A stretch of DNA of 5,752 nt from Bacillota bacterium (GTDB lineage Bacteria; Bacillota_I; Bacilli_A; MOL361; Turicibacteraceae), in assembly GCA_003486705.1 (NCBI GenBank), contig DNGE01000065.1, forward strand, positions 1-5,752. The letters run 5' to 3'. The translations under genes and the position numbers were made by a program. Position 1 is the first letter of the stretch. Each line of letters begins with the position of its first letter. The notes beneath the pieces were generated by a model. It had not been told where the DNA came from. It saw only the letters and a program-made list of their open reading frames with translations, and searched no databases. Shown in pieces: positions 1 through 5,408 of this stretch.

Positions 1-217
1 TTCTAATACTTATTATGGTTCAATGATAAAAAATAATCGTATAAAATTAAAAAAATTGAATTATAATGGTTTTTAACCTAAAAGGAAAAGTTTTTATCTA
101 CAACCATTATAGTATAAGGTTAAAGCAAAATACAAGGTTAATCCTCTTTAATTTTCGTATTTTTTCCAAAGTTATTCTTAAAAACAACAATAGTTTAGAT
201 AGAAATCAATCAGCAAG
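1..217. other. AT-rich stretch with no supported gene
   Basis: No coding frame here has a recognisable product. A plus-strand reading frame starts at 66 but runs straight through the dapA terminator and into the 3' end of dapA on the other strand, so I do not accept it. The stretch is very AT-rich and carries short repeats of the type TATAATGGTT (listed separately) and AAGGTTAA (116-123 and 134-141, with AGGTTAA inverted at 73-79). A TATAAT at 62-67 has no credible -35 box at the usual distance. It is most likely the spacer between the dipicolinate operon and whatever gene lies to the left of the window. Confidence 0.6.
11..111. repeat. Short repeat TATAATGGTT, direct and inverted
   Basis: TATAATGGTT at 62-71 is matched exactly in inverted orientation by AACCATTATA at 102-111, with a 30-base spacer. 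A nine-of-ten direct copy, TATTATGGTT, lies at 11-20. The pattern is visible directly, but DNA this AT-rich yields such matches easily. It could be an operator, part of a hairpin, or chance. Confidence 0.3.
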
Positions 218-258
218 AAAAAACATCTGCTCCACTCACTTAGGAACAGATGTTTTTT
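218..258 (-). terminator. Rho-independent terminator after dapA, probably bidirectional
   Basis: The arms AAAAAACATCTG (218-229) and CAGATGTTTTTT (247-258) are perfectly complementary. After one C/A mismatch the stem continues for three pairs (231-233 with 243-245), closing a 9-base loop at 234-242. Read on the minus strand the hairpin begins 2 bases after the dapA stop codon and ends in a run of T. An A-run on one side and a T-run on the other would let it act in both directions. It marks the end of the dpaA-asd-dapG-dapA unit. Confidence 0.9.
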
Positions 259-260
259 TA

Positions 261-1145
261 CTATTTTTCATCTAACAATCCTTTTATTTGTTCAAACAAT
301 TCCATGGCATCAAATTGGTCCATTTCAACGAGCGGTAATCGCAATGATCCCACATTCATGTCCAATTGATTTAATACTGCTTTTATTGGAATAGGATTGG
401 TTGTTTTAAATATACCCGAATAAACCGGAGAAAGTTTTTGATTTAACTGCTCAGCTTCCTCAATATTACCAGATGAATATAGCTTATAGATTTCATTCAT
501 TTGTAGACCAACGACATGAGATGCTACCGAAATAACCCCATCTCCACCTAGTTTTAAAGTATCTAAATAATTGGCATCTTCCCCAGTATAGATCGCAAAG
601 TTTGATGGCATTTTATCTTTTAATGTTTTTATAAAATTTATATCTCCACTAGCTTCTTTTATCCCAACAATATTTTTTATCTTCGCTAATTCTTGGATTG
701 TTTCAAGTTGTAAACTCACACCGGTTCTTGCTGGTACATTATATAAGATGATTGGTAAATTCGTAGAATTTGCCACCTCTTTATAATGTGTTAGCAATCC
801 AATTTGATTTGGCTTGTTGTAGTACGGTGTCACAACTAATACACCATCGACTCCAACTTCTTCTGCTAACTTTACATTATGAATGGTTGTTTTAGTATTA
901 TTTGTCCCTACACCTGCAATGATAGGGATTGTTCCACCTGCAAAATCAACAGCAGTTTCCCATACTCGTAAACGTTCAATAGCGGTTAATGTTGGTGCTT
1001 CTCCCGTTGTTCCTGTAATAACTAAACTTGAAGAGCCATGTTTCATTAAATAAATAATTAATTTTCTGACACTACTAATGTTTAGTTGATTATATTCATC
1101 AAAAGGAGTGACCATAGCGGTAATGACCGGACCAAAGCTTTTCAT
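261..1145 (-). CDS. dapA: 4-hydroxy-tetrahydrodipicolinate synthase
   Basis: Condenses L-aspartate-4-semialdehyde with pyruvate in the cytoplasm to give 4-hydroxy-tetrahydrodipicolinate. This is the branch-point intermediate for lysine and diaminopimelate and, in spore formers, for dipicolinic acid. The 294-residue product has the normal family length and is an (alpha/beta)8-barrel class I aldolase. Visible hallmarks are GTTGE at 45-49 (pyruvate and proton-relay threonines), TPYYN at 106-110, the catalytic Tyr135 in LYNVPAR, Arg140, which binds the semialdehyde carboxylate, and the Schiff-base Lys163 in GIKEASG. The start MKSFGPVITAMVTPF lines up with the remembered B. subtilis start MNFGNVSTAMITPF. 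It is the last gene of the operon, 15 bases after dapG, and is followed at once by a terminator. Function is secure. A spore-dedicated role follows from its position in the operon and is inference. Confidence 0.97.
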   Translation of the reverse strand: MKSFGPVITAMVTPFDEYNQLNISSVRKLIIYLMKHGSSSLVITGTTGEAPTLTAIERLRVWETAVDFAGGTIPIIAGVGTNNTKTTIHNVKLAEEVGVDGVLVVTPYYNKPNQIGLLTHYKEVANSTNLPIILYNVPARTGVSLQLETIQELAKIKNIVGIKEASGDINFIKTLKDKMPSNFAIYTGEDANYLDTLKLGGDGVISVASHVVGLQMNEIYKLYSSGNIEEAEQLNQKLSPVYSGIFKTTNPIPIKAVLNQLDMNVGSLRLPLVEMDQFDAMELFEQIKGLLDEK

Positions 1146-1146
1146 T

Positions 1147-1160
1147 CTCCTTCACTTCCT
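1147..1160 (-). promoter_or_regulatory. Ribosome binding site of dapA, crowded double purine tract
   Basis: The whole dapG-dapA gap reads AGGAAGTGAAGGAGA. The better match, AAGGAG (1152-1147), leaves only 1 base before the ATG, which is too close. The weaker AGGAAG (1160-1155) leaves 9 bases and is the more plausible Shine-Dalgarno. The next in-frame ATG lies ten codons inside the conserved barrel, so the ATG at 1145 stands. Confidence 0.5.
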
Positions 1161-2198
1161 CTAAATTAAATTGTAGTGTAAAAAGTTCATCGTATCTTCT
1201 AATTTTAATACATCCACAAAAAAGACTGTTTCAATGGGTGCACGTTGTTGATTGATCAGACTCACTTTTACATAATTGTATTCTTTTTTATACTGGACTC
1301 CAATGAGGTCTAAATACTGATCAACATCTCGTTCCTCAGTTGTTTGTGCATACCAATATGAACCTTGTCTTTGTAAAAATGCACATTCTATTGGGGTCTT
1401 AACCTCACTTAATTCATATCTGGTGTATCCTGATTTGTTTGTTAAACTTAACGTGTTAACATTTTCTTCTACAACATAGGTTCCAATATGTTCTGCCGTT
1501 GTTGATCGTAAACGCAAGTTAACATGATGTTTTTTTGCTAATTCAATTGCTTTTAAATGAATAACTTTTGCTCCTCTTGCAGCAAGTGCAATTAAATTAT
1601 CATAACTAATTTTCTCTAAAACTCGCGCACTTTTTACTAGTTTTGGGTCAGCTGTCATAACCCCTTCTACATCAGAATATATATCTACAAAGACTGCTTT
1701 CAAGCCTACTCCTAACGCTACAGCCGACGTATCACTCCCACCTCTACCAAGCGTTGTTACTTTCCCATCTACTGTACACCCTATAAAACCCGGTGCAACT
1801 AAAACATCATATGTTTCAAAATATTTTAGAATTTCATCCGGAACAACAGTAGTGATGTTAGCATTGTTAAAATTCGCATCAGTCACTATCCCTATTTCTT
1901 GCGGAGCTAATGCATATGTATTCATCCCCTGTAGTTGCAAAAAGTCAGACATGACGATACTAGATAAGATTTCACCACAAGCTAAGAGACGATCGTTTTC
2001 CGCTTTTGAAACGTGATATGAGACTAAGCCTTTTAATGTATCTGTTGCATACGGTTCTCCTAATCGTCCCATTGCCGATACTACTACAACGACTTTATAC
2101 CCCGCACTCACTTCCCGTCTAATATGTTGAAACGCAGCGAATTTACTACTTTCATCCCTTACTGAAGTTCCACCAAATTTCATTACTACTATTTCCAT
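1161..2198 (-). CDS. dapG: Aspartate kinase (DapG type) with shortened regulatory region
   Basis: Phosphorylates L-aspartate with ATP, the first step towards aspartate semialdehyde, lysine/diaminopimelate and dipicolinate. The amino-acid kinase domain (about residues 1-235) is complete: KFGGTSV at 7-13, CGE at 74-76, GRGGSDTSA at 151-159 and DVEGVMTADP at 176-185. GAKVIHLKA at 209-217 carries Leu where most aspartokinases have Pro after His. The start MEIVVMKFGG matches the remembered B. subtilis DapG start MKIIVQKFGG. The product has 345 residues, whereas B. subtilis DapG has about 404. The deficit is in the C-terminal tandem ACT domains (about 246-345), where the glycine-rich ligand loop and following helix of the second ACT unit appear to be missing. 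Its ATG overlaps the asd stop by one base (TAATG), so translation is probably coupled. The kinase call is firm. Loss of diaminopimelate feedback is inferred. Confidence 0.93.
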   Translation of the reverse strand: MEIVVMKFGGTSVRDESSKFAAFQHIRREVSAGYKVVVVVSAMGRLGEPYATDTLKGLVSYHVSKAENDRLLACGEILSSIVMSDFLQLQGMNTYALAPQEIGIVTDANFNNANITTVVPDEILKYFETYDVLVAPGFIGCTVDGKVTTLGRGGSDTSAVALGVGLKAVFVDIYSDVEGVMTADPKLVKSARVLEKISYDNLIALAARGAKVIHLKAIELAKKHHVNLRLRSTTAEHIGTYVVEENVNTLSLTNKSGYTRYELSEVKTPIECAFLQRQGSYWYAQTTEERDVDQYLDLIGVQYKKEYNYVKVSLINQQRAPIETVFFVDVLKLEDTMNFLHYNLI

Positions 2199-3238
2199 TA
2201 TTCATCACCCAATAATCCGTGACGATGCATATAATATGCAATTTGCACACTATTTAATGCTGCCCCTTTTAATATGTTATCTGCCACAATAAACAAATGA
2301 ATGACTGTATCCTCGTTTAAGTCTTTTCTAATTCTTCCTACATAGACCTCATCTTTACCCGCTAAATAATACGGCATTGGATAGCTTTGTTCGTCAATAT
2401 TATCAAGTAATATTACATTTGGCGTTTCTTTAAATAAGTCTAAGATTTCTTGACGACTCGTAACCGGACGTTTTAATTTTACAGTCGCTGACACACTATG
2501 TCCGTAACGCACAGGTACACGCACACAGGTCGCATTCACTTTGATCATTTGATTATCTAATATTTTTTTCGTTTCATTAATCATCTTTATTTCTTCTTTT
2601 GTGTAGCCACTTTCTAAGAATTTGTCAATTTGAGGAATGACATTATGAGCAATTTGATAATGATGTAGATTATCTCTCGTTGGTAAAATTTTAGGTTCAT
2701 ATGCTTCCTCTTGCAATTCTAAATCAAATTCCTCTAAAGCTTTTGCTCCTGCGCCAGAGATTGCTTGATAAGTCGATACGTTGACACTCTCAACTCCATA
2801 TTCATCGGCTAATGGTTTTAAGGCTACAACAAGTTGAATTGTTGAACAATTTGGATTCGCAATTAGTTTTGTTTCTTTTGTCAATGTATCTGCATTAACT
2901 TCAGGAACAACAAGTGGAATATCTGCTTGCATTCTAAATGCACTCGTATTATCTACTACAACTGCACCACTTCTCACTGCTATAGGTGCATAAATTTCAG
3001 AGATACTACCTCCCGCACTAAATAATGCTAATTCAACTCCTTCAAAAGAAGTCTCATTCAGTTCTTCAACTTCGTACCATTGATTTCTAAACTGAATTTT
3101 TTTTCCAACTGATCGCTTTGAGGCAAGTAAACGCAACGAGCGAACTGGGATCGGATAACGTTCTAGCGTTTTTATCATACATTTCCCAACTTCCCCGGTT
3201 GCACCTACTATCGCGACCGAATATCCTAATGGATGCAT
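2198..3238 (-). CDS. asd: Aspartate-semialdehyde dehydrogenase
   Basis: Reduces L-4-aspartyl phosphate with NADPH to aspartate-4-semialdehyde, linking DapG to DapA. The product starting at this ATG has 346 residues, the same length as I recall for B. subtilis Asd. The Rossmann motif GATGEVG lies at 12-18, LFSAGG at 72-77, the catalytic Cys131 in NPNCSTIQ, SGAG at 161-164, the substrate-binding Arg240 region (CVRVPV) and the acid/base His247 in YGHS; GRIRKDL at 301-307 is also typical. A GTG at 3247 would add three residues but has no ribosome binding site. The ATG at 3238 has AAGGAG 8 bases upstream, so I start there. Only 5 bases separate it from the dpaA stop, where B. subtilis has dpaB. 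The gene is intact, with no sign of decay. Confidence 0.96.
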   Translation of the reverse strand: MHPLGYSVAIVGATGEVGKCMIKTLERYPIPVRSLRLLASKRSVGKKIQFRNQWYEVEELNETSFEGVELALFSAGGSISEIYAPIAVRSGAVVVDNTSAFRMQADIPLVVPEVNADTLTKETKLIANPNCSTIQLVVALKPLADEYGVESVNVSTYQAISGAGAKALEEFDLELQEEAYEPKILPTRDNLHHYQIAHNVIPQIDKFLESGYTKEEIKMINETKKILDNQMIKVNATCVRVPVRYGHSVSATVKLKRPVTSRQEILDLFKETPNVILLDNIDEQSYPMPYYLAGKDEVYVGRIRKDLNEDTVIHLFIVADNILKGAALNSVQIAYYMHRHGLLGDE

Positions 3239-3243
3239 GATTG

Positions 3244-4074
3244 TCACTCCTTAGTTGCGTTTTTCGCAATATAATCTCTTATAAATCTAAATAAATAGTA
3301 AGCTGCAGTTTTCGGAGCTACAATACTTGGTAACGACCCAGCAAGTTCAGCATTAATACCTATTCTTTTTGCATATTCAAAATCTACCCCACCTGGTTTA
3401 CTACTGACGTCAACGATGTAACAATCTCGTTTAACATGATCTAGCACCTGTTCGTTGAACAATAAAACCGGCACTGTGTTAACAATCACATCATAATGAT
3501 GCAAATCGCCTAACATTAAATCAACATGCATAGGCGTTACACCCATTTCGTACAATCTTGCCTCATCTTTTTTCTTTCTGAAAGTAACTGTTACATTAGC
3601 GCCTAATGCTTTTAAATCACTTGCAATCGTTTGACCGCAACGTCCTGCTCCAACAACTAAAATCTCAGCTTGGTGAATGGTGATATCTGTATTTTTAATA
3701 ATATAGTAGATCACACCCTCTGCTGTTGGAATAGAATTATAAATCGCCACCTCATCGTAATCAAATATGATTTCGCATTTTCTTGGAACTATATTAAGTA
3801 ACTTCACTAATGTTGGGTACTTTATTGGGGTCAAGATTGTACAATTTTTCGGTAATAATGTAAGCACCTCTTCTGTAAGATATAAGTTTGTATTCGCAAT
3901 CTTACCGTCTGCACTTATCCCCCCAAATGGTAGAATAAAATAAAGCGTCTTACTTAATATATTAGAATCAAAATCATGCGAATCACAATGATATTGAATG
4001 AGATCAAGTCCAGATTCTAAAATATACTCCGAAAGGTAATTCATTCTTTTATCGTTATTAATAATTAAGATCAT
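3244..4074 (-). CDS. dpaA: Dipicolinate synthase subunit A (SpoVFA)
   Basis: NAD(P)-dependent dehydrogenase-like subunit of the mother-cell enzyme that oxidises the DapA product to dipicolinic acid, the calcium chelator of the spore core. In B. subtilis it works with the flavoprotein-like subunit DpaB. Family hallmarks are DYDEVAIYNSIPTAEG at 105-120, the nucleotide-binding GAGRCG at 142-147 followed by ALGANVTV, SSKPGGVDFEYA at 224-235, and SLPSIVAPKTAA at 247-258. The last motif reads GLPGIVAPKTAG in the B. subtilis protein as I remember it, so two loop glycines are serine here. The product has 276 residues against about 297 in B. subtilis. The frame is open upstream to an ATG at 4140, but those codons encode the Shine-Dalgarno (as Lys-Lys-Gly-Gly) and overlap the promoter. 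Starting at 4074 gives MILIINNDKR, aligning with the B. subtilis N-terminus. It is first in the dpaA-asd-dapG-dapA unit; no dpaB is adjacent. Confidence 0.92.
   Translation of the reverse strand: MILIINNDKRMNYLSEYILESGLDLIQYHCDSHDFDSNILSKTLYFILPFGGISADGKIANTNLYLTEEVLTLLPKNCTILTPIKYPTLVKLLNIVPRKCEIIFDYDEVAIYNSIPTAEGVIYYIIKNTDITIHQAEILVVGAGRCGQTIASDLKALGANVTVTFRKKKDEARLYEMGVTPMHVDLMLGDLHHYDVIVNTVPVLLFNEQVLDHVKRDCYIVDVSSKPGGVDFEYAKRIGINAELAGSLPSIVAPKTAAYYLFRFIRDYIAKNATKE
3247..3252 (-). promoter_or_regulatory. Ribosome binding site of asd, inside the end of dpaA
   Basis: AAGGAG is formed by the last two sense codons of dpaA (Lys-Glu) and sits 8 bases before the ATG at 3238. It decides the start against the GTG at 3247, which it overlaps. 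The placement suggests that dpaA and asd are translated from one message with close coupling. Confidence 0.8.
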
Positions 4075-4087
4075 AATTAACCATCTA

Positions 4088-4095
4088 CCTCCTTT
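4088..4095 (-). promoter_or_regulatory. Ribosome binding site of dpaA, long spacing
   Basis: AAAGGAGG is a near-perfect Shine-Dalgarno, but it stands 13 bases before the ATG at 4074, longer than the usual 6-10. An out-of-frame ATG at 4084 lies only 3 bases after it and opens an 8-codon frame. The site shows that the reading frame extending upstream to 4140 is not the translated start. Confidence 0.75.
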
Positions 4096-4107
4096 TTTCT
4101 TACGTTG

Positions 4108-4136
4108 TATTTTATGTGAATTTTCAATAGGTTGTG
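4108..4136 (-). promoter_or_regulatory. Probable sigma-K promoter of the dpaA operon
   Basis: The minus strand reads CACA at 4136-4133, 16 bases, then CATAAAATA at 4116-4108. This fits the sigma-K pattern mACm-N16-CATAnnnTA at every fixed position. Transcription would begin near 4101, giving a leader of about 25-30 bases with the Shine-Dalgarno close to its 5' end. The -10 box also resembles that of sigma-E (CATACAnT with one mismatch), but the sigma-E -35 element is absent. In B. subtilis the spoVF genes are under sigma-K control, which agrees. I see no convincing sigma-A promoter in this gap. Confidence 0.75.
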
Positions 4137-4190
4137 ACATATATCTCTTGTGTTTCTCACATACTTGAGCATTTCTTTTAAATAAAAAAC

Positions 4191-4231
4191 AAAATAAAAA
4201 AGTTGCCCTTAATAGGCAACTTTTTTATTTT
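4191..4231 (-). terminator. Strong terminator overlapping the ylxY stop codon
   Basis: The arms at 4191-4207 and 4215-4231 form a perfect 17-bp stem (core GTTGCC with GGCAAC, flanked by A-runs and T-runs) around a 7-base loop at 4208-4214. The TAA stop of the deacetylase gene (4227-4225) and its last lysine codon lie within the stem. Read on the minus strand the hairpin continues into a long T-rich tract. It should end the ylxY message and separate it from the dpaA promoter. Its symmetry would also let it work in the plus direction. Confidence 0.92.
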
Positions 4232-5163
4232 GCTGAACACTCTGGTCGTGTTCCATACACCATTTCATCAATCGTTTTAAATTGGTATCCTTTATTTTTT
4301 ATTTCAAGAATTAATATCTCTAACGCTTCGACTGTTGCAGGCTTTGGATGCATTAAAATAAGCGTTCCATTATTTACTTTAGGTAACACAAGATTTAACA
4401 TTTGCTCTTTTGAATCACCGCGCCAATCAATCGTGTCCGCTGTCCACATTATCGTATACATATCTTGATCAGCAGCAGCTTTTAACGTTAAATGATTAAA
4501 TGCCCCAGCGGGTGGTGCAAAAAATTCAATTGGTTGATTAATAATGGACGATAAAATATCGTTTGTTTTTTTAATTTCTTCTGCAAATTGATCATAAGAA
4601 TACGTTAACCATTTTGAAGGGTGTGAATAGGAATGATTTCCTATTACATGTCCAGCGGCATAAAGCTTAGCAATTTGATTTTGATGCGTTTCTGCATATC
4701 GTCCTTCAATAAAGAAGTTTGCTTTTACGCCATTTCGCTCAAAAATCTCAATCATCTTATCTAGCTCAGCCTCTCCCCACGCCACATTAACTAAAATTGA
4801 AACGTATTTCCCTGCTTCATTACCCTTGTAAATAGGTTCTCCTTGAAATTGTTTAATATCCTCTTGGTAAGGCGTACTTTTACAAACGACAAGACTTGGA
4901 TCAAACTCGCCTTTTACCGTCATATTATTATACGACTGTTCGTAATCAATCTCCATTCCCGCTAGGCCTGGTACAAAGTGATGAACGGTATCATTACGAG
5001 GTTCAACAGCCTCTTTATTATTTTCATTCATGTATTCGACTAATTTCATATTTAATTCCGTATAAATATTTGATGTTGTACTTGTTCTATTAATAAAATT
5101 TAACCCCATAACAATTACTATATAAGCAAAAACACTAGAAAGTACAATTATATTTTTCTTCAT
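4225..5163 (-). CDS. ylxY: YlxY-type polysaccharide deacetylase family protein, probably membrane-anchored
   Basis: A 312-residue product with an N-terminal hydrophobic segment (about 4-24, after Met-Lys-Lys) that fits an uncleaved anchor or signal, a poorly conserved middle, and a NodB-like domain from about residue 118 to the end. Of the NodB motifs, the metal histidines are present in NHSYSHP (176-182). DTIDW (243-247) and LILMHP (268-273) also match. The TFDDG motif is replaced by VNVAWG (125-130), with no aspartate, and the usual Arg-Pro-Pro is Ala-Pro-Pro (216-218). As I recall, these changes are shared by the YlxY sporulation family next to pnp in Bacillus, so the assignment rests on both sequence and position. 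True deacetylase activity is doubtful. The start is the ATG at 5163, with AGAAGG 8 bases upstream; a GTG at 5172 overlaps that site and is less likely. Confidence 0.85.
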   Translation of the reverse strand: MKKNIIVLSSVFAYIVIVMGLNFINRTSTTSNIYTELNMKLVEYMNENNKEAVEPRNDTVHHFVPGLAGMEIDYEQSYNNMTVKGEFDPSLVVCKSTPYQEDIKQFQGEPIYKGNEAGKYVSILVNVAWGEAELDKMIEIFERNGVKANFFIEGRYAETHQNQIAKLYAAGHVIGNHSYSHPSKWLTYSYDQFAEEIKKTNDILSSIINQPIEFFAPPAGAFNHLTLKAAADQDMYTIMWTADTIDWRGDSKEQMLNLVLPKVNNGTLILMHPKPATVEALEILILEIKNKGYQFKTIDEMVYGTRPECSAK

Positions 5164-5171
5164 TTTAGACA

Positions 5172-5177
5172 CCTTCT
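5172..5177 (-). promoter_or_regulatory. Ribosome binding site of the ylxY-like gene
   Basis: AGAAGG stands 8 bases before the ATG at 5163 and overlaps an in-frame GTG at 5172. This favours the ATG and a protein three residues shorter than the longest open frame. Confidence 0.65.
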
Positions 5178-5234
5178 TTTTATATCATTATTAATCGAGC
5201 AATGACACTTTCTAGTTTGCTCCTATTTTATATT

Positions 5235-5240
5235 ATTATA
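5235..5240 (-). promoter_or_regulatory. Possible -10 box upstream of the ylxY-like gene
   Basis: TATAAT lies 71 bases before the ATG on the minus strand. At 17 bases upstream the sequence is TAAATA, a poor -35 for sigma-A. A forespore or mother-cell sigma match is not convincing either. The gene must have its own promoter in this gap, since terminators flank it on both sides. Which box is used cannot be settled by eye. Confidence 0.25.
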
Positions 5241-5367
5241 CAAAAAGTAGTGGTTTTTATTTATTCTTTACAGATTGATTCGCTATTTAGAAATTGTACT
5301 GGCACAATAAAACCAAATTCTGTTCTCTTTTATTGTTATTCTAAACTGCTACGAAGCCATGAAAATA

Positions 5368-5399
5368 AAAAAACCGCAAACTTACGTTTACGGTTTTTT
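5368..5399 (-). terminator. Rho-independent terminator after pnp
   Basis: AAAAAACCG (5368-5376) pairs with CGGTTTTTT (5391-5399). After one C/A mismatch, AAAC (5378-5381) pairs with GTTT (5386-5389) around the loop TTAC. It begins 9 bases after the pnp stop codon and has A/T runs on both sides, so it can act in either direction. Confidence 0.88.
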
Positions 5400-5408
5400 C
5401 ACTTTATA

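Noticed and set aside
66..275. A 69-codon plus-strand reading frame in the left flank
   Set aside because: It crosses the dapA terminator hairpin and enters the 3' end of dapA on the other strand, has no clear ribosome binding site, and encodes a low-complexity peptide of no recognisable family.
3255..3330. A vegetative promoter (TTGTAG, 17 bases, TACTAT) at the end of dpaA before asd
   Set aside because: The spacing is right, but the -35 box matches the consensus at only three of six bases and the -10 at four of six, too weak in an AT-rich coding sequence.
4075..4140. A 22-residue N-terminal extension of DpaA starting at 4140
   Set aside because: These codons contain the Shine-Dalgarno and overlap the sigma-K-like promoter, and the extension has no counterpart in the remembered B. 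subtilis DpaA start.
4075..4190. A lysine riboswitch or T-box leader before the operon
   Set aside because: The predicted leader is only about 25-30 bases, and the whole gap to the upstream terminator is about 115 bases with no such folds visible.
5304..5336. Inverted repeat ACAATAAAA / TTTTATTGT in the spacer upstream of the ylxY-like gene
   Set aside because: It is 9 bp, almost entirely A/T, with a 15-base spacer and no T-run arrangement of a terminator; chance is the simplest explanation.
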